Of a stretch of DNA of 35,843 nt, positions 1 to 6,544 are shown one piece after another. A model generated the notes under the pieces. It ran no database searches, was not told where the DNA came from, and was given only the letters and a program-made list of their open reading frames with translations. Both the position numbers and the translations under genes were made by a program. The DNA lies in the IMG/VR virus record IMGVR_UViG_3300014060_000005, positions 1 to 35,843 of that record; one strand, given 5' to 3'. Source of the stretch: a virus. Every line of letters begins with the position of its first letter. Positions within the stretch are counted from its first letter, which is position 1.

Positions 1-817
1 GGTGGGTTTTTCATATATACACGGGCAGTTCTTAATGGTCTGCCCACCATAGTCAGCAGTACTCTCGATTTATCCCCGACACCAAAATTTCCTATTACGG
101 TATTTCAATTTCAGTTCGGGAAATAGTTCATACAAAAGTAGGCCTTTCTTCCCTTTTAGAAAACCGACAAAACTTGACAAAGAAGCCTGAGGACATGGTC
201 CAGACATATTTTTGCTTACCATGTTACAGACGAGTGTCATGGAAACATATTGGAACAAACATTCCAGCTCGTGTGAGCTAATTTCTTTATATCTTCCATT
301 TGGATACCTCTAAAAATTCTTTTTCTATGACTAGAAGCCTGTTCTCAAGCTTCGCCGAGCGAACGTGCGGGTCAGCCCAGTAAGGGAACAACGTGACATA
401 TCAGCCATAGAGAACTTCATTCTGTGACTGAGCCTCAACAGTAGCAAAGTAAGCTTTACCGTTGTACTTCAGCTTTTACAACAGCCATCTCTCAATTCCA
501 TGATCGCCAAACAATTTTTAAAGAGGCCCTTTTGAAACTCTTTTGAGTCGTAATGTCATTGACAGGTCGCACTTTGGATTTATTCGAAGGATTTTTTTGT
601 GCCTCTCAGGACCGAGAAAAGGCTTATAAGGAACCTCCCACTATGCCAGAGCGGAAAGAATAAGACGGAAAATGTGGGATGGCTATCGTTGGGAAGCCTA
701 GATATATATGGGCTTTCGCGTCTTATTCAGGTGCAAAATCAAACTTTCATAAAATTGCACGTTTTGCGCAAATATTGCGGAATAGTTCAGAGCCTCAAAT
801 TTATTTTACACCGTTCA
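1..817. other. Host flank left of the prophage, no intact gene
   Basis: Apart from the decayed IS200 gene at its left edge, I find no intact coding region here. Between about 320 and 480 the minus strand carries a stop-interrupted stretch that reads like eroded protein code (KLKYNGKAYFATVEAQSQNE, then a stop). The plus-strand open frames around 599-864 have no ribosome site and no recognisable product. The region looks like decayed intergenic DNA, a permissive place for a transposing phage to land. Confidence 0.6.
70..299 (-). pseudogene. tnpA: Decayed IS200/IS605-family tnpA remnant
   Basis: The minus-strand start at 299 has an AGAGG ribosome site and reads MEDIKKLAHTSWN, the usual N terminus of IS200-type Y1 transposases. 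After a deletion and frame change, the frame ending at 70 gives SLSSFVGFLKGKKGLLLYEL and then ELKLKYRNRKFWCRG, the typical C-terminal half of TnpA. The segment between them, which should carry the HUH metal site, is missing. The frame closes just before the region of the catalytic tyrosine, and downstream sequence to position 1 gives only weak continuation. The element therefore cannot encode an active enzyme. It lies outside the prophage end. Confidence 0.75.
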
Positions 818-831
818 TGAGACACTTTTTT
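813..831 (+). repeat. Left end site L1 (transposase-binding type)
   Basis: GTTCATGAGACA is followed by a T run. The heptamer TGAGACA from 818 is the inverted counterpart of the right terminus at 35712-35718. It is the outermost copy of the site and therefore the likely left terminus. Confidence 0.6.
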
Positions 832-935
832 TATTCTAAAATGTTGTTTTATTTGAAATTTTAAAAATTAATGGCTTATTGAAAAAATGAATGAATAAAT
901 CATGCGGAAATTTTATGCGGAACAGTTTTATCTAA

Positions 936-963
936 TTTTTCATGAAATGAGACAAAAAAAAGG
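936..963 (+). repeat. Left end site L2 (transposase-binding type)
   Basis: ATGAGACAAAAAA (947-959) is the second left-end copy, 130 bp inside L1. In Mu the L1 and L2 sites are likewise far apart while R1 and R2 are adjacent, and that pattern is seen here. The A run of the site doubles as the T tract of the minus-strand terminator next to it. Between L1 and L2 the octamer ATGCGGAA occurs twice (902 and 915); its role is unknown. Confidence 0.6.
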
Positions 964-980
964 CCTGTTTTAGGTCTTTT
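954..980 (-). terminator. Terminator of the leftward early operon
   Basis: On the minus strand, an imperfect hairpin (AAAAGACCT, loop AAAAC, AGGCCTTTT, one A-C mismatch) runs into eight T residues. It lies ten bases beyond the stop of the last leftward gene and directly inside the L2 site, so transcription would stop before reaching the phage end. Confidence 0.55.
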
Positions 981-989
981 GAATGGGGA

Positions 990-1349
990 TTAAATATCTA
1001 TGTGTTTTGTAATTAAACAAGGGCTCGGTGGTAATGGCACTCGACATTGATAATGTCCCATAGGATCAGCAGTTAGTTCCCAAATTTTTTCATAATCATT
1101 TGATCGCTTTAATTTAGCGAAGTAGGTCATTGTAATAACTTCTTTCGTTTTCATTGTAAAATTGAATGGAATTGGTTTTTTATGAAATTTTTCAATGACT
1201 TTATCTAATTTACTATCTGGTTTTAATTGTAATTCAAATGACATAATATCTAGGTGAGAATGAATTTCTTTTTCAATATTTTCATTCGTAAATATTGGGG
1301 GTATTTCTTCATTATTCCTATTTAAGATTGTGATTTTTCCAATACGCAT
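990..1349 (-). CDS. Hypothetical protein, left-end cargo
   Basis: This 119-residue protein resembles no family I recognise. It is charged, has no signal peptide or membrane segment, and ends with a Pro-rich, Cys-containing tail (VPLPPSPCLITKHIDI). The start at 1349 is supported by GAGG seven bases upstream, and the upstream ASCH-like gene ends four bases before it, so the two are probably co-translated. It is the last gene of the leftward operon, next to the phage end, where Mu-like phages often carry dispensable cargo. The region is more AT-rich than the phage core, which suggests separate acquisition. Confidence 0.65.
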   Translation of the reverse strand: MRIGKITILNRNNEEIPPIFTNENIEKEIHSHLDIMSFELQLKPDSKLDKVIEKFHKKPIPFNFTMKTKEVITMTYFAKLKRSNDYEKIWELTADPMGHYQCRVPLPPSPCLITKHIDI

Positions 1350-1352
1350 GAA

Positions 1353-1736
1353 TTACCTCAGCCCACCGTTGTTCCAAATAATAATCTTTCCTTTAAAATC
1401 AAATTTAAACCATTTTTTCATGTCTTCCCAACCCAGAAAGCCGTCATTAATAGCTAATCTATTTAATAGTTTTATTTCAGTTATTGTACTTTCGATAGAA
1501 TTTCGGTTAATTTTAACCATATTTTGACTTGGATATATTTCAATAGGCAATACTTCTTTAACCATACCTAATCCAAATTGATAAGGATGTTTTTTTACGT
1601 TTCTAGGGTTTCCACTCCAAAAATGGATTTTCATCCCTACTTTCCAACGATTTGTTTTATCTTCTCGGATTGTGTGTATTTTTCTACCAAAAATGATCGA
1701 ATGTACAAAAGACTGTCGACTAAAGGTGAGTATCAT
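1353..1736 (-). CDS. ASCH-like domain protein
   Basis: The 127-residue product begins MILTFSRQSF and contains FGRKIHTIREDKTNRWKVG followed by KIHFWSGNPRNVK. This is the pattern of small ASCH/PUA-like proteins, in which a beta-barrel with a conserved K-T-R/IRE region is thought to bind RNA or nucleotides. I chose the ATG at 1736 because it directly follows the stop of the upstream gene (TAATATG, coupling). The ATG at 1757 would give seven extra residues lying inside that gene. Its role in the phage is unknown; members of the family have been linked to RNA modification and translation control. Family call from sequence pattern only. Confidence 0.6.
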   Translation of the reverse strand: MILTFSRQSFVHSIIFGRKIHTIREDKTNRWKVGMKIHFWSGNPRNVKKHPYQFGLGMVKEVLPIEIYPSQNMVKINRNSIESTITEIKLLNRLAINDGFLGWEDMKKWFKFDFKGKIIIWNNGGLR

Positions 1737-1737
1737 A

Positions 1738-1974
1738 TTAACCATCCATTTTATCAAAGGTTATAGGATCGTTTGTTTTCCTGTCAAGGAATCCAATACA
1801 AAAAAGACCTTTTGAGTCTTGATCTTTTTTGAATTGAGTTCTTGGAAATACAACACCAGATAAATGACCGGATAATTTATCACCTGATCCAACTATCATA
1901 ATCTCATCATTTTCATTCAAATCACCTTTTTCAATAAGTTCCTTTAATAGATCTTGTAAGTATTTTATAGTCAT
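1738..1974 (-). CDS. Hypothetical small acidic protein
   Basis: The 78-residue product begins MTIKYLQDLLKELIEKG, an amphipathic helix, followed by an acidic patch (DLNENDEIMIVGSGDKLSG) and beta-rich sequence. AAGGAAGT upstream of the ATG is a good ribosome site. No membrane segment or catalytic motif is seen, and I do not recognise the family. It lies between the endolysin and the ASCH-like gene in the same operon. Confidence 0.65.
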   Translation of the reverse strand: MTIKYLQDLLKELIEKGDLNENDEIMIVGSGDKLSGHLSGVVFPRTQFKKDQDSKGLFCIGFLDRKTNDPITFDKMDG

Positions 1975-1985
1975 TTTTTACTTCC

Positions 1986-2513
1986 TTAAAGAATGACGTA
2001 GCCCGCCGCGTCCACGCGGCCTTGATTGTGAAGCCGGAGTAGCTCTTGCCATGAATAGCCTAGGGGCATTTGAAAATGTGGAGGATCACATTTTCTGTTC
2101 TGAAAATAATATCCAGCCTGCCAGCTGTGTCCTTGAAATATCCGAATGACTTCCATCCAATCTGGTAGAGGGTCTTTTGTAAAATTGAATTTTGTATCCC
2201 AGACGGCAGTTTCAAACGATCCATTACCGTCACAATCAAATAGCAGGCACCCATCCGCCGCCATTCCATAATTATGAAAGCTTTCTCCTGCTTTTGCCCA
2301 TGTTGCGATCCGACCAGGTCTTGTACGACCTTGCGCGTATAAATATGCTTGTTCTGTAAATGTTGCTAGCACTCGGTACATCCTAAGGGATAGCCTTCCA
2401 TTAGACGCGTTTAATAGGTATTTAACGGCATCCTGATAGGTCATGAGTAGGCTACTGCGAATGGCTGGATGAGCGCCATTGATATTTCTGATTGATACCG
2501 GATCGTAGTTCAT
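1986..2513 (-). CDS. Phage endolysin, M15-type peptidase
   Basis: This 175-residue protein matches the M15 D-Ala-D-Ala carboxypeptidase / L-Ala-D-Glu endopeptidase fold used by many phage endolysins. It has QGRTRPG (61-67), the zinc-site stretch SFHNYGMAADG with H80 and D87, and DPPHFQM with H146 as the third ligand. It should cut the peptide part of peptidoglycan at lysis. It has no signal peptide or transmembrane segment, so export would need a holin. The spanin-like gene lies immediately upstream, giving a lysis cassette. The ribosome site AGAGG precedes the start. Length is usual for the family and all expected ligands are present, so it is probably active. Confidence 0.9.
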   Translation of the reverse strand: MNYDPVSIRNINGAHPAIRSSLLMTYQDAVKYLLNASNGRLSLRMYRVLATFTEQAYLYAQGRTRPGRIATWAKAGESFHNYGMAADGCLLFDCDGNGSFETAVWDTKFNFTKDPLPDWMEVIRIFQGHSWQAGYYFQNRKCDPPHFQMPLGYSWQELLRLHNQGRVDAAGYVIL

Positions 2514-2524
2514 AACAGATACCT

Positions 2525-3187
2525 CTAAAATTTAAGTGATACACCAGCCACTAAGCTAGTGGTTATGTTATCATGAATGGATAGCGGATTTGTTTTAATA
2601 ACGGCTTCTGTGTATAGTATATGCCACGAGAACCGTGCAGACGCTCCTACTGTTAGAACAGGGGAGGGTGTGAGATCAACATCTGATAGCCCGCCACCAA
2701 ATACAGATATCTGGAAATGGTCTTGATTTTGAGAAACTTTTGATTTTTCAATAAAGCTTCCAGTTGAGTCTTTTATTTGAGTATTGTGAGTGTTTGATGC
2801 ACTTTGAATATAGATGGTATCCCTATGTGACGCTTTAGTCTCACTGGTGGATCTGGATGTGTCTATGGACGTTTCTATGACCTCTATTTTTGAGGCCCCG
2901 GAAGAGTCTTTAGAGGCTATTATGCGCCTGTAGGTGGCCCTGCCTCTGTTTGATTTGAGAAGTACCCAAATACTGTCGTGCAGGATGGCAATCGAATCCC
3001 TAAGAATGATAGCGGTGCTGTCTGATTTTTGATGGATTTGAGTGGTTGATGTGGTAAGTGTCGATTTTTGATATAGATATCGCGATTCTAAAAAAAACGA
3101 AATTAATATCATTGTCATAAGAAAAATAATAACGCCGAAAATAGGCATATTTTCCTTGTGATTTTTTAAAAATTTAATAGGTTGCAT
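2525..3187 (-). CDS. Spanin-like lysis protein with membrane anchor and beta-strand C terminus
   Basis: The 220-residue protein has one N-terminal transmembrane segment (about residues 15-36) and a Ser/Thr-rich, probably periplasmic, helical linker (DSIAILHDSIWVLL). The C-terminal 65 residues alternate hydrophobic and polar residues like outer-membrane beta strands and end in Phe (GVSLKF). A similar layout occurs in proteins beside endolysins in phages of Bacteroidota. Position directly upstream of the endolysin suggests a spanin role, joining inner and outer membranes at lysis. The start at 3187 has GAGGAGG and overlaps the upstream gene by 14 bp. No separate outer-membrane lipoprotein spanin is seen. 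Function is inferred from layout and context. Confidence 0.6.
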   Translation of the reverse strand: MQPIKFLKNHKENMPIFGVIIFLMTMILISFFLESRYLYQKSTLTTSTTQIHQKSDSTAIILRDSIAILHDSIWVLLKSNRGRATYRRIIASKDSSGASKIEVIETSIDTSRSTSETKASHRDTIYIQSASNTHNTQIKDSTGSFIEKSKVSQNQDHFQISVFGGGLSDVDLTPSPVLTVGASARFSWHILYTEAVIKTNPLSIHDNITTSLVAGVSLKF

Positions 3188-3653
3188 CTGCTACCTCCTC
3201 TTTATCGTCACAGGTTATTGTTGTAAAAATGTGAGTGAATTTATTTGTGAAATCAAACTTACAATGTGGACAATGGTCCCTTTCTAAAAGGGAATCTAAG
3301 CAGAAACCGCAGTCTGGACAATAACGAATGTTTTTTATATTCAACTCTATTTTTGGAACTTCGATTTTATTTTCTTCAATGATTTTGGTTTTATTCCACT
3401 TATTATTCCAATCAACTACAGCATCCCGGGGCGTGTTTCCAGTGCCTCGAATTTGTTCTTTAAAATGCTTTAGTCCTTCAGGGCCATATAAACATTGCCA
3501 ATGGTCATTAACTTTGAATAATTGTGGTTTTAGTATTGAAAATAGTTTGTAGTCGTTTTCAATCCCAAGTGCTACCATCGCTTCTTCATGTTGGAGTTGA
3601 CTAAATAGCTGGTGTTGGCTACTTTCTATTTGAGTGGCTTGTTCTAGCGTCAT
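3174..3653 (-). CDS. Zinc-ribbon protein, unknown role
   Basis: The 159-residue protein has a helical N-terminal half and, near the C terminus, two CxxC knuckles, CPDC (112-115) and CPHC (128-131), spaced as in a zinc ribbon. The middle part (LYGPEGLKHFKEQIRGTG followed by a Trp- and Asn-rich helix) resembles a short module common in phage hypothetical proteins. It is likely a nucleic-acid- or protein-binding factor. The ribosome site GGAGG lies seven bases before the ATG and the MazG-like gene ends just before it. Confidence 0.7.
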   Translation of the reverse strand: MTLEQATQIESSQHQLFSQLQHEEAMVALGIENDYKLFSILKPQLFKVNDHWQCLYGPEGLKHFKEQIRGTGNTPRDAVVDWNNKWNKTKIIEENKIEVPKIELNIKNIRYCPDCGFCLDSLLERDHCPHCKFDFTNKFTHIFTTITCDDKEEVADATY

Positions 3654-3654
3654 T

Positions 3655-3984
3655 TTAATCCTCCTTTAACCTATCCAAATTTTTTTCGTCAACATGAATT
3701 AATACATATTCCAAGGTGCCTAGGGCATTAATAGCTCGGACGCACATTGCTGCGGTTTGTAAATATTCATTTCGTAGATCTTGGAGACTACCATTATCCC
3801 ATTGAGCTTGGTTAGCTGCTCTGACAGCCTCTCCAGCTTCCTCTGCCATAATGGCACATTGATGAATAAAGTCTTTCGGGAACTGTGGAAATTTTTTTTC
3901 TGCCAAATACAATTCATTCTTTACTTCACGCAAAATAAGGTCTATTTTGATGCTTTCTTTTGTTTCTTCTGTTATTGTTTTCAT
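3655..3984 (-). CDS. MazG-like nucleotide pyrophosphohydrolase
   Basis: The 109-residue all-helical protein carries the metal-binding signature of the MazG/all-alpha NTP pyrophosphatase group: E48-E49-A-G-E52, with a second acidic position near E73 in the following helix (NEYLQTAAM). Such enzymes hydrolyse (d)NTPs to monophosphates and pyrophosphate; phage versions are thought to tune nucleotide pools or alarmone levels. Length is typical of single-domain phage members. The ribosome site is GGAGA. The substrate cannot be read from sequence. Confidence 0.7.
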   Translation of the reverse strand: MKTITEETKESIKIDLILREVKNELYLAEKKFPQFPKDFIHQCAIMAEEAGEAVRAANQAQWDNGSLQDLRNEYLQTAAMCVRAINALGTLEYVLIHVDEKNLDRLKED

Positions 3985-4132
3985 CTCTATTTCTCCGTGT
4001 TATTGAAAAATGTCCCATCCGGTTTACATAGGCAACCGGAAGCCTTTATACAGGGACTGGTACTACCATTACTATTCCATGGCGTCAACCTCAGTACTTT
4101 TATACCGCATAGAGATGGTTGCGGTGTTACAG
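3985..4132. other. Intergenic stretch with two hairpins
   Basis: This gap between the G-tract gene and the MazG-like gene carries no convincing gene. It holds a hairpin (CCGGTT 4019-4024 and AACCGG 4034-4039) and lies next to the larger perfect hairpin at 4127-4149. A 12-codon ORF is too short to call. Confidence 0.5.
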
Positions 4133-4149
4133 TCACCAAGTGACTGTAA
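4127..4149 (-). terminator. Perfect 10-bp hairpin, possible attenuator
   Basis: TTACAGTCAC and GTGACTGTAA form a perfect 10-bp stem with a 3-nt loop. No T run follows on either strand, so it is not a classical terminator. It overlaps the stop codon that the G-tract gene would use in its restored frame, so translation to that stop would disrupt the hairpin. It may be an RNA processing, stability or attenuation element. Confidence 0.45.
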
Positions 4150-4289
4150 TGCTTAAGATCCCGGCGGCGGCCCAGTAGATAACCTTGCGCAAATCACCGT
4201 GCCCCCCCCCATACTGCGGCGGCGGCAAAGTCCAGAACAATGAGGATTGTGGGGAAGATACGTGGGTCGAGATGTTGCAAAATACTCAT
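4133..4289 (-). pseudogene. Small two-helix membrane protein (holin-like), out of frame at a G9 tract
   Basis: The start at 4289 has GGAGGAGGG upstream and overlaps the DUF3164 stop as ATGA. As sequenced, nine G residues (minus strand; C9 at 4202-4210) put the frame onto a TGA at 4194-4196, giving 31 residues. With eight Gs the frame runs on to a stop at 4133 and gives 51 residues with two hydrophobic segments: FPTILIVLDFAAAAVW and, after the polar turn GGHGDLRK, VIYWAAAGILSITVTW. The downstream frame is clearly protein-like, so the longer product is the ancestral form. Two short membrane helices with a polar turn upstream of the endolysin fit a holin, but this is inference. The tract may be a slippage switch, a fixed mutation, or a sequencing error. 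Confidence 0.7.
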
Positions 4290-4936
4290 TGGCCCTCCTC
4301 CTGAGTTACTGTTTTTTGATCCGGTAATTCGGCGGAATTGAAACTGAGGCAAAGGCTGCGAGTTTTTCCATTAACATCTTTGAGTGAAAATGCATAATAC
4401 TGTTTGGTTGCTTTTACGTCGATACTTTCCCGTAAAAGTTTCATAGCCCGCTTCCATTCCGGATAATCAATGTCATACTGAAAAAGTCGCATCAGTAAGG
4501 CGGTATTGATCTGGCCTTTTTTATTGACCTGAAAGGCCCCATTGATAACCTTTGCAAGATTTTCGTCGACTCCACCAAGCCTTTCAGAAATCCATTTATT
4601 GATGAGTGTTATAACGAGTTGTAATTGTTCGTTAAAACCAATAACGTCGTCGATGCTGCGTTCAATACGCATGGAACCATCAAACGAATCGAGGTAGATA
4701 TTGCCTTTCCAATTCTCTTTCACTCGTTTTTCTTTGGATAGTTCTTTCAAATAATCACTCACGCCAATGATTAATTCATCTTTTGTGTTGATAATTTGCT
4801 GTTCCAGGCGGAGCAACTTTTTAAACTGCCTCACCACCAAGGCATCGCGCTTTTTGTCAAGTGGTTTGACATACTCCGGGGGTACAATTTGGCCCCTCGC
4901 GTCGATCCAATTTCCATCCTTATCCAGTTTAGCCAT
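4286..4936 (-). CDS. DUF3164 family phage protein
   Basis: The 216-residue product opens MAKLDKDGNWIDARGQIVPP and continues with a coiled helical region (KKLLRLEQQIINTKDELI) and the sequence DGSMRIERS, matching the DUF3164 family found in Mu-like phage early regions beside gp16. In other phages it accompanies transposition or recombination genes; its biochemical role is not established. It overlaps the upstream gp16-like gene by 8 bp and the downstream G-tract gene by 4 bp (ATGA), so translation is tightly coupled. Length is usual for the family. Confidence 0.8.
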   Translation of the reverse strand: MAKLDKDGNWIDARGQIVPPEYVKPLDKKRDALVVRQFKKLLRLEQQIINTKDELIIGVSDYLKELSKEKRVKENWKGNIYLDSFDGSMRIERSIDDVIGFNEQLQLVITLINKWISERLGGVDENLAKVINGAFQVNKKGQINTALLMRLFQYDIDYPEWKRAMKLLRESIDVKATKQYYAFSLKDVNGKTRSLCLSFNSAELPDQKTVTQEEGQ

Positions 4937-5417
4937 GAGAGGCCTCCATTGTGTTGTGTTGTTTGTTGTAATCTTCCGGCTTCTGGGCTCCCATGGCCTC
5001 GATAGCCCTTATGAGTTTTTTAGCGTCATCTTTATCTATCCACCGAAGAAATCGAACTCCTACGAGGGTTTCACAGAATGAATCCAAGGCGACTTTCTTC
5101 ATTTCGGGTGTTTCCGCCCGGCTAACCACTGACCACATGGCCTCAATGGCTCGCAATTGTGCTGGTGTGGCCTTTGTTTCGTGGCGTTTGGATAGATCTA
5201 TGTGTCGTTGTAGAGTGGGGCCTAATTTACCGCGCATTGTCTGGATGAGGGTATACCGTTGGGCTCTTTTCAGAGTTGCGCTACTGCGTACTCCAAATAA
5301 ATCGTAGAGCATATCACGATATACTTCATCATTCAAATGCAATAAGTGAGCCAGCGAATGTATTTGAGCAAGATCCGATTTACGCACCTTTTCCTCAACA
5401 ACAGTCATCTGAGCCAT
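4929..5417 (-). CDS. Mu gp16-like protein (DUF1018)
   Basis: The 162-residue protein has the gp16/DUF1018 pattern: an N-terminal IHSLAHLLHLNDEVYRDML helix pair, the R-S-S-A-T-L-K-R stretch, and after a linker a conserved region around LRAIEAMWSVVSRA and FLRW. Family members sit in the early or middle region of Mu-like phages near mor; their role is unknown but regulatory. Its ATG at 5417 overlaps the stop of the preceding small gene (TAATG). A second Met at residue 4 is an alternative start. Context and length match the family well. Confidence 0.85.
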   Translation of the reverse strand: MAQMTVVEEKVRKSDLAQIHSLAHLLHLNDEVYRDMLYDLFGVRSSATLKRAQRYTLIQTMRGKLGPTLQRHIDLSKRHETKATPAQLRAIEAMWSVVSRAETPEMKKVALDSFCETLVGVRFLRWIDKDDAKKLIRAIEAMGAQKPEDYNKQHNTMEASHG

Positions 5418-5593
5418 TAGGGTTCCTCCGGCTCATCAGACAACACCTTGAGTTGATTAGCAATCTCTTCAAAATAATGTTGACTATAAATCTCTGTGTT
5501 TCCATGCATTAGTGAAACTTGATTCTCTTGGATCATCCCATTCATTCTCGCAATGAGTGCCCACATCAAACATTGTTTTTTAGTTATTGTCAT
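5417..5593 (-). CDS. Small hypothetical protein, 58 residues
   Basis: Between mu B and gp16 the minus strand encodes MTITKKQCLMWALIARMNGM and continues to 58 residues, ending in an acidic tail (LSDEPEEP). The ribosome site GGGGGGTGGT precedes the ATG. The stop overlaps the next start as TAATG, which strongly supports translation. It is amphipathic and has no recognisable domain. Its place between muB and gp16 suggests a small regulatory early protein. Confidence 0.65.
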   Translation of the reverse strand: MTITKKQCLMWALIARMNGMIQENQVSLMHGNTEIYSQHYFEEIANQLKVLSDEPEEP

Positions 5594-5602
5594 ACCACCC
5601 CC

Positions 5603-6523
5603 CTATGCCGCAACCGATAGCATATCTGACGCGGATGTGATAATGTCACTATTGAGTGTGGTTTCTTTGTACTTCGACATTAAAACGCCACTCCAACGAA
5701 TAATCGTTTCGAGCAATCGAGCATTGCGGTGACATAGTTTTGCACACAGAGTAACCATGTCTTTATCTGTGTTTGTATTGAATGCACTATCCATTATCAG
5801 CTTTACATCAGCGTCCGAGAGGTTTTGTGCGCGACATGGTAGTGATACTCGACTATTTAATTGTGCATAATGCGTTGGGTCGCCTTTGATGTTCCGTTCC
5901 AGCCGAGACATACCTACCAACGCGATACCCACGCCAGCCTTGTCATATACCCGACGGATTAATTCCAGCGCGCGATACGGCAGGTGTTCCGCTTCGTCGA
6001 TGATTATCATACGGCCTGAATCCTCAAGCTTATTAACCACCCGGTTTAATAAATCATGTAGGGTCCCGCGTGGGTCCAGATTTAAGCTGGAGCAGAGCTC
6101 GCGAAACAATACACTTGCAGTGTATCCGTGATCCGCTTCAATGAATATTACGGATGAGTGATAACCCACAAAGGATTTAAGTACTGTAGTTTTTCCTACA
6201 CCCGCGTCTCCCGTGAATACGCCCATGACTCGATGTGTCTGGACCATTTCCAAAAACTTCGTAGCCGTCACAAAACAGCGCGTTTTTACCGGGGCCTTGC
6301 CATTCACTAATGCTTGGCGACTGATTTCCACTCGAAGGTAATCTTCCACCTTTTCGGTGATTGAATCTGTGTCGCCTGGATATGTACCTTTAATCCATCC
6401 AGAAAGTGTTGCTGAACTGATTCCTGATCCATTTGCCACTCGATTCTGTGAAAATCCGGTAGCCTTCATGAAATCGGTGAGTTTTTTGATGGTCTTGTCC
6501 ATCGGGGTTTGTTCTTGTTCCAT
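5603..6523 (-). CDS. Transposition target-DNA ATPase, MuB-like
   Basis: The 306-residue protein is the MuB-type AAA+ ATPase that captures target DNA and activates the transposase. An N-terminal helix-turn-helix (about 19-46, FSQNRVANGSGISSATLSGW) precedes the ATPase. The Walker A motif is GDAGVGKT (105-112) and the Walker B motif is MIIIDEAEHL with D176 and E177. Later come a sensor-like VGMSRLERN and an arginine-rich C-terminal region. Both the domain order and the length agree with Mu B (312 residues). It follows the transposase gene directly, as in Mu. GGAGA lies upstream of the ATG. All catalytic motifs are intact. Confidence 0.93.
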   Translation of the reverse strand: MEQEQTPMDKTIKKLTDFMKATGFSQNRVANGSGISSATLSGWIKGTYPGDTDSITEKVEDYLRVEISRQALVNGKAPVKTRCFVTATKFLEMVQTHRVMGVFTGDAGVGKTTVLKSFVGYHSSVIFIEADHGYTASVLFRELCSSLNLDPRGTLHDLLNRVVNKLEDSGRMIIIDEAEHLPYRALELIRRVYDKAGVGIALVGMSRLERNIKGDPTHYAQLNSRVSLPCRAQNLSDADVKLIMDSAFNTNTDKDMVTLCAKLCHRNARLLETIIRWSGVLMSKYKETTLNSDIITSASDMLSVAA

Positions 6524-6544
6524 TGTGTTCTCCGTGGTTGTGTG

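Noticed and set aside
775-817. Alternative phage ends further out (TGCGGAATAG at 775 on the left, TGCGAAGTGA ending at 35730 on the right)
   Set aside because: The pair shares only a short TGCG/GAA pattern, while TGAGACA is repeated four times at both ends with Mu-like spacing.
599-864. Two overlapping plus-strand open frames in the left flank (73 and 61 codons)
   Set aside because: No ribosome site, no protein-like composition, one start is a GTG, and the second frame runs through the phage end site.
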